Source of the DNA: Erysipelotrichaceae bacterium | GTDB lineage: Bacteria > Bacillota_I > Bacilli_A > Erysipelotrichales > Erysipelotrichaceae | DNA length: 42,897 nucleotides | Assembly: GCA_030523555.1 (NCBI GenBank) | Contig: JAUNIH010000007.1 | Location: 1 to 42,897, forward strand | Direction of reading: 5' to 3' | In this document: positions 15,329 through 23,254 of the stretch, piece after piece | Position numbering within the stretch: position 1 is the first letter of the stretch | Layout: the number at the start of each line of letters is the position of its first letter | Program-made: the position numbers and the translations under genes | The notes under the pieces: generated by a model | Database searches by the model: none | Told to the model about the DNA's origin: nothing | The model's input: only the letters and a program-made list of their open reading frames with translations

Positions 15329-16546
15329 ATGTCACGTTTTACATTACCTAGAGATTTATATCATGGTAAAGGTTCGCTTGAAGCTTAAAAGACTTTCACT
15401 GGCAAAAAAGCCATGATCTGTGTTGGTGGTGGCTCTATGAAGAGATTCGGTTTCCTGGATAAGGCTAAAGCTTATCTTGAAGAGGCCGGAATGGAAGTTC
15501 AGATTTTTGACGGTATTGAATCAGACCCATCTGTAGAAACAGTTATGCGTGGTGCTGATGCGATGCTGGCATTTGAACCAGACTGGATCGTAGCTATCGG
15601 TGGCGGTTCACCAATCGATGCGGCTAAAGCCATGTGGATTAAATATGAATATCCTGAAACAACTTTTGAAGATATGTGCAAGGTATTCGGTTTACCTAAA
15701 TTAAGAACAAAGGCTAAATTCTGTGCTGTTTCTTCTACTTCAGGTACAGCTACCGAAGTTACAGCTTTCTCTATCATCACTGATTATCAGAAGGGTATCA
15801 AATTCCCGATTGCTGACTTTGAAATTACACCAGATGTTGCGATCGTTGACCCAGCATTAGCTGAAACAATGCCTCAGAAACTGGTTGCTCATACAGGTAT
15901 GGATGCTCTTACTCATGCAGTAGAAGCATACGTATCTACTGCCAACTGCAACTATACTGACCCTCTGGCAATCCACGCTATGGAAATGATCCAGAAGTCA
16001 CTGGTTGATTCATATAATGGTGATATGGACGCAAGAGATGCAATGCATGATGCACAGTGCTTAGCTGGTATGGCATTCTCTAATGCATTACTCGGTATCG
16101 TTCACTCAATGGCTCACAAGACTGGTGCTGTATTCGCTGATTACGGTGCTCATATCATCCACGGTGCTGCAAACGCAATGTATCTTCCTAAGGTTATTGC
16201 CTACAACGCTAAAGATGAAACTGCCAAGAAGAGATATGGCGTTATCGCTGACTACTTACATTTAGCTGGCACTAACGATGATGAAAAGGTTGCTTCATTA
16301 ATCAAGTTCTGCAGAGATCTGAATGAAGCTCTGAATATTCCTCACTGCATTAAGAACTACGGCGCTGATTCTTATCCAACAGAACAGGGCTTCGTTCCAG
16401 AAGAAGTATTCTTAGAGAGACTTCCTATGATTGCTGAACTGGCAATCGGCGATGCATGTACAGGTTCCAACCCACGTATTCCTACTCAGGAAGAAATGGA
16501 AAAACTTCTGAAATGCTGCTACTACGATACAGAAGTAGATTTCTAA
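15329..16546 (+). pseudogene. Iron-type alcohol dehydrogenase gene interrupted by TAA at codon 20
   Basis: The reading frame from ATG 15329, behind a strong AAGGAGG, encodes the start of a group III iron-dependent alcohol dehydrogenase, but codon 20 (15386-15388) is TAA. From memory of the family this position is usually Leu in an LEAL-type context, so one T-to-A change from TTA would explain it. The frame then continues intact for 385 codons with GGGSPIDAAKAM (NAD binding), GMDALTHAVEAY and HSMAHKTG metal-ligand motifs and a normal C terminus. The first later ATG (15413, codon 29) has no ribosome-binding site and would remove the first beta strand. A recent nonsense mutation or a sequencing error is most likely. 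Confidence 0.85.
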
Positions 16547-16570
16547 TCGTATAAACAAAACTTTAAGTCT

Positions 16571-16594
16571 AAGCGGTCCATAGAACCGCTTTTA
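16571..16594 (+). terminator. Terminator after the alcohol dehydrogenase gene
   Basis: A 7-bp GC-rich stem (16571-16577 with 16585-16591) with a 7-nt loop is followed by a short T-run. Confidence 0.8.
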
Positions 16595-16606
16595 CTTTGT
16601 TATGAC

Positions 16607-16636
16607 TTGTCAGTATTATTGATAGAGTTATATAAT
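16607..16636 (+). promoter_or_regulatory. yebC promoter
   Basis: TTGTCA (16607-16612) and TATAAT (16631-16636) are separated by 18 nt. The leader of about 30 nt contains a GAGGT ribosome-binding site before ATG 16676. Confidence 0.65.
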
Positions 16637-16675
16637 AAAACAGTTAAAAATATAAAGTATTAGTGAGGTAAAAAA

Positions 16676-17401
16676 ATGGGAAGAGCGCATGAAGTACGAG
16701 CTGCGGCTATGGCTAAAACAGCCGCTATGAAATCAAAGGTTTATTCTAGATACGGCAAGGAAATATATATTGCTGCAAAATCAGGCGTTCCTGATCCAGA
16801 TATGAACCTTACTTTAAGGGCTAAAATCAAGGAAGCAAAGGCCAACCAGGTTCCTGCTGACGTTATCAAAAGAGCTATTGAAAAGGCTAAAGGCGGATCA
16901 AGTGAATCTTATGATTCATTAAGATATGAAGGTTTCGGTCCAGGTGCTGCAACGGTTATCGTTGACTGTCTTACAGACAACTCCAACAGAACTATCGCTG
17001 CCATGAACCAGTGTTTCAACAAGGCACACTGCAAACTTGGCGTTAAGGGTTCTGTATCATTCAACTACGACAACCTCGGTGTTATCTCATTCAATTATGA
17101 AGATGAAGATAAAATGCTGGATACACTGATTGAAGCTGATGTAGATGTTAATGATCTTGAAGTTGAAGAAGGTGTTATGACAGTATACGTTGCTCCAGCT
17201 GATTTACATAAGGCTCAGGAAGCAATCGATGCCCTGATTCCAAATGTTGAATATTCTGTATGTGCCATCAAGATGCTGCCACAGGAATACACAACAATTA
17301 CTGATGAACATGATAAGGAATTATGGAACAGACTTCTTACTTTACTTGATGAAGTAGATGATGTTCAGGAAGTTTATCATAACGTTATTGATGCTGAATA
17401 A
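16676..17401 (+). CDS. yebC: YebC/TACO1-family protein
   Basis: The 241-residue protein begins with the family's MGR start and continues with KVYSRYGKEIYIAAK and VIKRAIEKAKGG, then the GFGPGAATVIVDCLTDN block near residue 85 and an acidic C-terminal domain. Members were first described as transcriptional regulators; more recent work ties some of them to translation of proline-rich stretches. The length is typical. The gene is monocistronic between its own promoter and a bidirectional terminator shared with tmcAL. Confidence 0.92.
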   Translation: MGRAHEVRAAAMAKTAAMKSKVYSRYGKEIYIAAKSGVPDPDMNLTLRAKIKEAKANQVPADVIKRAIEKAKGGSSESYDSLRYEGFGPGAATVIVDCLTDNSNRTIAAMNQCFNKAHCKLGVKGSVSFNYDNLGVISFNYEDEDKMLDTLIEADVDVNDLEVEEGVMTVYVAPADLHKAQEAIDALIPNVEYSVCAIKMLPQEYTTITDEHDKELWNRLLTLLDEVDDVQEVYHNVIDAE

Positions 17402-17403
17402 TT

Positions 17404-17427
17404 AAAAATCCCTCACGGGATTTTTTA
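17404..17427. terminator. Bidirectional terminator between yebC and tmcAL
   Basis: A 9-bp stem (17404-17412 with 17417-17425) with a TCAC loop has T-runs on both strands, so it can end both convergent genes. The tmcAL stop codon lies at 17425-17427, at the foot of the stem. Confidence 0.88.
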
Positions 17428-18516
17428 TTTTATGATAGGACCTTTAAGTTCTTTCTTCATATATTCCTTCTGATTCTTCATCAGGGATGAATAGACAAGA
17501 CTGCTCTTATATTCAATATCCTTATACGCTTCAGGAATATTCTTGAACTGGGTAACAAATTTTGTATCAGAATCTTTTAATGATTTAAGAAGATTTCGTC
17601 CTTTTTCATTAAAACCGAGAACTCTTACATAGTCACATTCTGGAAGATTTTTTACATCTTCCTTTTTTATCTGATTTATCATATGCATCAGTATTCTCTG
17701 AATTCTTGAACGGGTATATCTTCTTGATACACTCTTATCCAGAAATTCATCATAGGTATCATACTTTATCGCATTCTCTTTTAACATTCCTTCAATACCT
17801 TCATCCATCATAAAGATATCCGAGAGATCTTTTCTTGAAGAAGCAAACAGAATATTACGGATATATGGATACAGCATCTCATTAAACAGTGGTTCTTCTA
17901 TGGTGATTGGTGTAGCCTTTGAGATATCTTTGTTTTCTTTTACAGCTTTGCGGATTGCCGTAGCGGAAGAGATAATATCGAGGTTTTCATCGTGATAGTC
18001 ATTGGTTCTTTGAATTGATACCGGTTTTATATCTGTATCTTTAATGGCTTTAAGATATGTAACAGCCAGGATATCATTCGGGTATAAGCAGCTGCTTAAT
18101 AGACCATATGCCTTAGGATATGAATTGCCGTCATGCATAAGCTCTTTTAGTCTGGTGACATCTACTTCAAGTTCGGCATATTTTTTAAGTTCATCGATAT
18201 TGTTTGTTTCTGAACCAAAGACAATCGTATCAACTAAACACTTATTCAGGATGTCTATCGCATTCTTACCAAAGACATAGGCATTCTGAAGGGTAAAGAT
18301 ATACGGAAGTTCCAAGACAAGATCGACACCGTTATTTAACGCGGCTTCGGTTTTCTGAAACTTATCGATGATAGAGATATCTCCACGCTGATTGTAGTTA
18401 CCTGAACATACCGCTACCAAAACATCAGGATCAGTAAGCTCTCTTGCCTTGTCGATATGATATTTATGTCCGTTGTGGAAGGGGTTATATTCGACAACTA
18501 TACCTGTTACTTTCAT
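17425..18516 (-). CDS. tmcAL: tRNA(Met) cytidine acetate ligase TmcAL
   Basis: The 363-residue nucleotidyltransferase-like enzyme (YlbM) forms N4-acetylcytidine at the wobble base of elongator tRNA-Met using acetate and ATP. The N terminus has the GIVVEYNPFHNGH signature (4-16) containing the HxGH nucleotide-binding motif; a CSGNYNQRGD segment and the SATAIR element follow. It is somewhat shorter than the Bacillus protein, mainly at the C terminus. It is divergent from yceD, and its -10 TATAAT (18528-18523) ends 6 nt before the ATG, so the message appears to be leaderless. Confidence 0.9.
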   Translation of the reverse strand: MKVTGIVVEYNPFHNGHKYHIDKARELTDPDVLVAVCSGNYNQRGDISIIDKFQKTEAALNNGVDLVLELPYIFTLQNAYVFGKNAIDILNKCLVDTIVFGSETNNIDELKKYAELEVDVTRLKELMHDGNSYPKAYGLLSSCLYPNDILAVTYLKAIKDTDIKPVSIQRTNDYHDENLDIISSATAIRKAVKENKDISKATPITIEEPLFNEMLYPYIRNILFASSRKDLSDIFMMDEGIEGMLKENAIKYDTYDEFLDKSVSRRYTRSRIQRILMHMINQIKKEDVKNLPECDYVRVLGFNEKGRNLLKSLKDSDTKFVTQFKNIPEAYKDIEYKSSLVYSSLMKNQKEYMKKELKGPIIK

Positions 18517-18538
18517 AAATAAATTATATAATACATGT
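18517..18538. promoter_or_regulatory. Palindromic divergent promoter tmcAL / yceD
   Basis: The 22-bp gap holds a perfect 10-bp palindrome, ATTATATAAT (18523-18532). It supplies TATAAT on both strands (18527-18532 plus, 18528-18523 minus), and each copy ends exactly 6 nt before an ATG. There is no room for a leader or a Shine-Dalgarno sequence on either side, so both messages should begin at or next to the start codon. Confidence 0.65.
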
Positions 18539-19033
18539 ATGAAGATAACACTGAGAGACCTGATGTCAATGTCAGATGAAAAAATCTATCCCGTAGATGA
18601 AAAGGATATCGTTATTGAAGACAATATCTTTATAAGAGGAATAAAAGATATAAAAGGGGATATCAGTTTCTATTATGATTCAATGGATGAACTTAGAATC
18701 AACTATCAGCTTTCCGGTACTATGATCTGTCCGTGTGCAGTGAGTATGGAAGATGTTGAAGTAGAATATGATATTTCGGAAGATGAAAAGGTCGTTCAGG
18801 AAATAAAGGAAGATGGTTTCTATTTCAAAGAGACGATGGAAGTAAGAGACCTGGCAGCTATGATAGTTATACCTGAAGCTCCGATTATGGTTGTCAAAAA
18901 TAAAAAAATAGAGTATTCTAGAGGGGATGGTTGGTCTTTTGTCAGTGAAAAAGACTATGAATTATCCAAAAAAGATGAAATAGATCCCAGACTGGCAAAA
19001 CTCATGGAATACAAGGTTGAGGAGGATGATTAA
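18539..19033 (+). CDS. yceD: YceD/DUF177 family protein
   Basis: The 164-residue acidic protein of the DUF177 (YceD/YlbN) family has a CPC pair near residue 63, where the family has conserved cysteines. It is almost always found directly upstream of rpmF, as here (3 nt gap), and is associated with ribosome or 23S rRNA biogenesis. ATG 18539 is used because it lies 6 nt after the -10; upstream in-frame starts would lie within or beyond the promoter. The start has no Shine-Dalgarno, in contrast with GGAGG before rpmF. Confidence 0.85.
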   Translation: MKITLRDLMSMSDEKIYPVDEKDIVIEDNIFIRGIKDIKGDISFYYDSMDELRINYQLSGTMICPCAVSMEDVEVEYDISEDEKVVQEIKEDGFYFKETMEVRDLAAMIVIPEAPIMVVKNKKIEYSRGDGWSFVSEKDYELSKKDEIDPRLAKLMEYKVEEDD

Positions 19034-19036
19034 AAA

Positions 19037-19183
19037 ATGGCAGTTCAGCAGAGAAGAAATTCTAAGACACGTAAAGCAAAAAGAAGAACTCATTATAAAT
19101 TGATTGCACCTACTATGGTTAAGTGTACATGTGGCGAATTCAAATTAGCTCATCATGTTTGCCCTAACTGTGGTGCTAAATAA
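19037..19183 (+). CDS. rpmF: 50S ribosomal protein L32
   Basis: The 48-residue protein starts [17 protein letters not shown] and has a C-terminal zinc ribbon with Cys at 30, 32, 42 and 45. Sequence, size and place after yceD identify L32 of the large ribosomal subunit. A GGAGG ribosome-binding site overlaps the end of yceD. The Cys-containing form is retained, rather than the zinc-free paralogue some bacteria use under zinc limitation. Confidence 0.97.
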   Translation: MAVQQRRNSKTRKAKRRTHYKLIAPTMVKCTCGEFKLAHHVCPNCGAK

Positions 19184-19207
19184 TAGGATTTACTTATTGA
19201 TTTACTG

Positions 19208-19237
19208 ATACGGCATGAAAATGCCGTATTTTTTTTA
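19208..19237 (+). terminator. First terminator after rpmF
   Basis: A 9-bp stem (19208-19216 with 19221-19229) with a GAAA tetraloop is followed by at least eight T residues. Confidence 0.95.
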
Positions 19238-19249
19238 CATTTTTTCATT

Positions 19250-19274
19250 AGAAGGATAAAACCTTCTTTTTTTT
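19250..19274 (+). terminator. Second, tandem terminator after rpmF
   Basis: A 6-bp stem (19250-19255 with 19262-19267) with a 6-nt loop is followed by a T-run. Together with the hairpin at 19208 it isolates the mraZ operon from upstream transcription. Confidence 0.75.
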
Positions 19275-19282
19275 ATCTTCTT

Positions 19283-19360
19283 TTTACTTAAAAATGTTTA
19301 CATTTATGCTTAAAAAAGTGATAATGGTGGTAGGAAGTGGAATAAAGTGGAGGAAAGTGG
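19283..19360 (+). promoter_or_regulatory. mraZ promoter and MraZ operator repeats
   Basis: TTTACT (19283-19288) and TATGCT (19305-19310) form a plausible promoter. Immediately downstream GTGG occurs at 19327, 19337, 19347 and 19357, an exact 10-bp period, preceded by a degenerate copy (AAAGTG, 19315-19320). The last two copies read AAAGTGG, matching the AAAGTG-type repeats bound by MraZ in Mollicutes. The ribosome-binding site GGAGG (19349-19353) is embedded in the array. Confidence 0.82.
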
Positions 19361-19363
19361 TAG

Positions 19364-19801
19364 ATGTTTATCGGTGAATATCAGCACAATCTGGATGCCA
19401 AGGGAAGAATTATCGTTCCTTCCAGGTTTCGTGATGAACTCAATACCAGCTTTATTCTTACCCGTGGACTTGATGGATGTCTTACCATTTACTCTTTGAG
19501 TCAGTGGGATAAGATGTTTGAAGAAATCAATAAGCTTCCTACAACCAAAAAGGCAGCCAGACAGTATGTAAGAATGCTGACAAGTACAGCTACTGAATGT
19601 GTTCTGGACAATCAGGGAAGAATACAGATTCCATCATTCCTGTCCAAGCCGGTTAATATCGCAAAGGAATGTGTAATCATTGGAGCCAACGATCACATTG
19701 AAATCTGGGATAAGGCAACCTGGGAAAACTACTATCTTGAAGCTTCTGAAAACTTTGAAGATGTCGCTGAAAATCTGAGTGAACTTATAAACAATGACTA
19801 G
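19364..19801 (+). CDS. mraZ: MraZ transcriptional regulator
   Basis: The 145-residue protein has two tandem AbrB-like/MraZ repeats, each with a DxxGRIxxP core (residues about 11-20 and 83-92). MraZ forms a ring that binds short repeats upstream of its own gene and regulates the division and cell-wall cluster. The operator array next to the start codon supports autoregulation. It overlaps rsmH by 8 nt, and the whole run to relA may be under its control. Confidence 0.95.
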   Translation: MFIGEYQHNLDAKGRIIVPSRFRDELNTSFILTRGLDGCLTIYSLSQWDKMFEEINKLPTTKKAARQYVRMLTSTATECVLDNQGRIQIPSFLSKPVNIAKECVIIGANDHIEIWDKATWENYYLEASENFEDVAENLSELINND

Positions 19802-20705
19802 ACATGTATCTGTAATGCCAGAAAGATGTATTGAACTTCTGGATATTAAGGAAGATGGCATCTATGTTGATGGAACACTGGGAAGAGGCGGACATTCAAA
19901 AAGGATTCTGGAAAAACTTAAAAACGGAAAACTCTACTGTTTCGATCTTGATGAAGAGGCGATAGCTGAATCTAAAGAGATCCTTAAAGATTATGACAAT
20001 GTGGTATTCATCCACGACAACTTCAGGAATATGAACAGATATGTTGAAGAAGTTGATGGGATACTGCTCGATCTCGGGGTATCTTCTCCGCAGTTTGATG
20101 AAGCTGATAGAGGCTTCTCATACAGATATGATGGACCTCTGGATATGCGTATGAACAAGGATGATGAGTTCTCGGCATACGATGTCGTAAATAAATACGA
20201 CGAAGAAAAACTGGCTAAGGTTCTTTGGGATTACGGAGAAGAAAAATTCTCAAGAAGAATAGTTGGCGAAATTGTAAAAAACCGTCCGATAAACACAACA
20301 CTGGAACTGGTAGATGTCATTAAAAAGGCATTACCTGCCAAGGTCTTAAGTAAAAAAGGACATCCGGCAAAACAGACATTTCAGGCGATACGCATTGAAG
20401 TGAACAGTGAACTTGATTCATTAAAAGCCTTCTTAGAAAGCTTTGATGGAATATTAAAAGAAGATGGAAGAGTGGTTATCATCACATTCCATTCATTAGA
20501 AGATCGACTTGTCAAACAGTACTTTAAAAAACTGAGTACGGTTCATGATGATCTGAGGATTGCCAAAAGACCGGAAGAAGTTGAAAAGCCGAAATACTCT
20601 CTGCTGAATCATGGGGATAAGGCAGATGAAGATGAAATAGAAATCAACCATCGCTCGAAGAGCGCAATTGTAAGGGGGATCAGAAAAAATGGCAAAGATA
20701 GTTAA
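19794..20705 (+). CDS. rsmH: 16S rRNA m4C1402 methyltransferase
   Basis: The 303-residue SAM-dependent enzyme methylates N4 of C1402 in the ribosomal P site. Residues about 22-36 carry DGTLGRGGHS, the SAM-binding motif, and LLDLGVSSPQFD and the QTFQAIRIEVN and ITFHSLEDR blocks follow in family order. The length is normal (about 310). It overlaps mraZ at its start and the ftsL-like gene by 17 nt at its end, consistent with tightly coupled expression. Confidence 0.96.
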   Translation: MTRHVSVMPERCIELLDIKEDGIYVDGTLGRGGHSKRILEKLKNGKLYCFDLDEEAIAESKEILKDYDNVVFIHDNFRNMNRYVEEVDGILLDLGVSSPQFDEADRGFSYRYDGPLDMRMNKDDEFSAYDVVNKYDEEKLAKVLWDYGEEKFSRRIVGEIVKNRPINTTLELVDVIKKALPAKVLSKKGHPAKQTFQAIRIEVNSELDSLKAFLESFDGILKEDGRVVIITFHSLEDRLVKQYFKKLSTVHDDLRIAKRPEEVEKPKYSLLNHGDKADEDEIEINHRSKSAIVRGIRKNGKDS

Positions 20706-20988
20706 GAAAAAAAGAAGAAGATTAAGTTTCAATGGTTTTGCGATTGTTTTATTCGTCTTTTCTCTGACGGCATTTCTGATTTCCAATCTGCTGATCAATA
20801 CCATCAATACAAATCTGACTATCAAGATTCAGAAACTTACTGATGAACTCAATACCTTAAAGAGCGATAATCAGAATCTGAGTTTTGAAATCCAGTCTCT
20901 TGAAAACAAGGAACGTGTTTATGTGATTGCTCAGGCAGCCAACATGAACCAGACACAGGAAAATATCGTTTCTGTAACAGGTGAATAG
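20689..20988 (+). CDS. ftsL: FtsL-like cell-division protein
   Basis: This 99-residue bitopic protein has a basic cytoplasmic N terminus, a single membrane helix (about residues 16-36) and an extracytoplasmic coiled coil (about 40-75). That layout, plus its place between rsmH and a PBP gene, identifies an FtsL-type division protein, which works with DivIC/FtsB to activate septal wall synthesis. Sequence conservation in this family is low, so the call rests on topology and synteny. Confidence 0.78.
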   Translation: MAKIVKKKRRRLSFNGFAIVLFVFSLTAFLISNLLINTINTNLTIKIQKLTDELNTLKSDNQNLSFEIQSLENKERVYVIAQAANMNQTQENIVSVTGE

Positions 20989-20989
20989 G

Positions 20990-23212
20990 ATGAAACGAAG
21001 TAACGATAAACTTCGTTTTCTTTATATAATCTTTCTGACGGTTTGCGCCGTCATTATTGTTAATGTCGGGGTAACGACATTAATGAAGATTCATTTAAGA
21101 TCAATGACATCTTTAGACGATTATGTCAATTCGGTTTCAAATGTAGATGAAACCATTTTTGCGTCCAGAGGTATGATACTTGATACCAATGGACAGGTAC
21201 TGGCTCAGGATGTTCAGACATATGATATTATCTGTTATCTCGATAAAGACAGACTGTCAAGCGGCAATACGCCGGCATATGTCGATAATCCTTCTTTTGC
21301 GGCAAACGCTTTAGCGCCAATACTGGGTATGGATGCGAGCGATATATATACTATTCTTACTTCAAATGACGGTTTATATCAGGTAGAACTGGGAGCGTAT
21401 GGAAGAAATCTTTCTGAAGAACAGAAAAACGAGATTGAAGCCATCGATGGTTTACATGGTATTGATTTCCGTATTTCCTATACTCGATACTATCCGTATA
21501 ACGGCGATATTTCTCCACAGTTAGTAGGATTTGCGAAATCCGATGATACTGGCAAACTCGTAGGGCAGTTGGGTATTGAAGCCTATCTTAATGATGAATT
21601 ATCCGGAACTGATGGAACTCATTCCTATCAGCAGGATAAACACGGATATGTCTTACCGGGCATGTATGAAGAGACAGTTGATGCGGTTAATGGTTATGAT
21701 GTCTATCTGACACTTGATGTATCAATTCAGGAAGCTTTAAATACCTGTTTACAGACAACCATGGACTATAAAGGGGCTTCAAGAGCCTGGGGTGCAGTAG
21801 TAGAAGTAAAAACCGGTAAGATTCTGGCCTGGGGTCAGATTCCTTCATATAATCCAAACAATATTACATCTGAAGATACACAGGTCAATTTCGGTTCACA
21901 GCTGGCATATGAACCTGGTTCGGTTATGAAGTCTATCATCTATTCAGCCGCTATGGATCTCGGTGTCTATGATGGTGATACCGAATTCAATTCCGGTCCT
22001 TTCTGTTATGACGCCGATGCCAAAAGAACCTATTCTTCTAACGCTTTAGGCTGTATCTATAACGTATCCTTACTCGACTGGGGTAATATACCTCTTGACT
22101 ATGGACTCATCTACTCAAGTAACGTTGCGACCGCTACCTTACTGTCGCAATACGTAGGACAGGAAAACTACAAGAAATATCTGGAAGAATATCATCTTTA
22201 TCAGTGTGTCAATACTGATGGTATTGATGAAATACCGGGTTATACCAACTATGGATTATCTCCTGTCGACAGTATTACCGCAACCTATGGTCAGGGTTCA
22301 TCGACGACGATGCTACAGCTTTTACAGGCCTATACTGCCATATTCGGTAATGGAGAAATGCTGAAACCATATCTCATTGATAAGATTGTCGATCCTAATA
22401 CCGGATCTATCGTCTATCAGGGAAGAAAGACAGTTGTATCAAATCCTATATCATCAACTACCGCCAAAAGAATGCAGGATCTTTTAAGAAGAGTTGTTGC
22501 GGAACCTGATGGAACCTGTCGTCACTACGCCGCAAAAACTGTTCAGGTTATGGGTAAGACCGGTACCGGTGAAATTCCTGAAGACGGCGGATACTCACTT
22601 AATCAGAATATCATTTCATGTATGCTGGGATTCCCTTATGAAGATCCTCAGTATATTGTTTATTATGCCTATGTATCTGCAGAAAACCTTTACTACAATT
22701 ACGACATCAAACCGGTTCCTGATCTGATTGACAGAATAGCTTTACTGGAAGGTCTCGCAATTGAAGAAGGCAGCGTGGAGACATATACCTATATGGATAC
22801 CTATGAAATGCCAAGTCTTTTATCTTCAACATATGATGAGGCTTTAAATACCATGTCTGATATGAATGTTCAGATTATCAGGGTAGGTGATGGAAACAAT
22901 GTCACAGGACAGTATCCGGAAGCCGGAAGTACTATTCATACCGATGAAAAAATCTTTATTCAGACAGACAGTGTAAATATTGAAGTACCTGATTTCAGCG
23001 GATGGACAAGAAAAGAAATTGTAAGCTACTGGAGCATTTCGCATATTCCGATTACTATCGATGGCTATGGCGTAGCCTATGAACAGTCTATCTCACCTAA
23101 AACGGTATATGATGGATCGACTGAACTGATTGTAAAACTCAAGGATATTCAGAGTGTTGCAGAAGAAGAACCTGCTGATGATAGTTCAGCTGATACTACG
23201 TCAGCCGAATAA
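20990..23212 (+). CDS. PASTA-domain penicillin-binding protein (FtsI/PBP2x-type)
   Basis: The 740-residue class B PBP is a transpeptidase that cross-links septal peptidoglycan outside the membrane. It has an N-terminal anchor, a dimerisation domain, and transpeptidase motifs S311-V-M-K314, S376-S-N378 and K523-T-G-T. Two PASTA-like repeats follow (about 610-715), ending in an acidic low-complexity tail. I prefer ATG 20990 over the in-frame GTG 20981 because AGGTG lies 7 nt before the ATG and the GTG overlaps that site. Synteny with ftsL and mraY marks it as the division PBP. Confidence 0.92.
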   Translation: MKRSNDKLRFLYIIFLTVCAVIIVNVGVTTLMKIHLRSMTSLDDYVNSVSNVDETIFASRGMILDTNGQVLAQDVQTYDIICYLDKDRLSSGNTPAYVDNPSFAANALAPILGMDASDIYTILTSNDGLYQVELGAYGRNLSEEQKNEIEAIDGLHGIDFRISYTRYYPYNGDISPQLVGFAKSDDTGKLVGQLGIEAYLNDELSGTDGTHSYQQDKHGYVLPGMYEETVDAVNGYDVYLTLDVSIQEALNTCLQTTMDYKGASRAWGAVVEVKTGKILAWGQIPSYNPNNITSEDTQVNFGSQLAYEPGSVMKSIIYSAAMDLGVYDGDTEFNSGPFCYDADAKRTYSSNALGCIYNVSLLDWGNIPLDYGLIYSSNVATATLLSQYVGQENYKKYLEEYHLYQCVNTDGIDEIPGYTNYGLSPVDSITATYGQGSSTTMLQLLQAYTAIFGNGEMLKPYLIDKIVDPNTGSIVYQGRKTVVSNPISSTTAKRMQDLLRRVVAEPDGTCRHYAAKTVQVMGKTGTGEIPEDGGYSLNQNIISCMLGFPYEDPQYIVYYAYVSAENLYYNYDIKPVPDLIDRIALLEGLAIEEGSVETYTYMDTYEMPSLLSSTYDEALNTMSDMNVQIIRVGDGNNVTGQYPEAGSTIHTDEKIFIQTDSVNIEVPDFSGWTRKEIVSYWSISHIPITIDGYGVAYEQSISPKTVYDGSTELIVKLKDIQSVAEEEPADDSSADTTSAE

Positions 23213-23239
23213 AATAATTCACACAAAATAATTAAAGAG

Positions 23240-23245
23240 TATAAT
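23240..23245 (+). promoter_or_regulatory. Possible internal -10 before mraY
   Basis: A consensus TATAAT ends 9 nt before the mraY ATG in the 42-nt gap after the PBP gene. It may start an almost leaderless transcript, although an AGGA stretch after it could also serve as a ribosome-binding site on the operon message. Confidence 0.4.
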
Positions 23246-23254
23246 AGGAAAAGT

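Noticed and set aside
15386-15388. Programmed recoding (selenocysteine-like or read-through) at the dehydrogenase stop
   Set aside because: The codon is TAA, not TGA, and I see no stem-loop designed for recoding; a mutation or sequence error is simpler.
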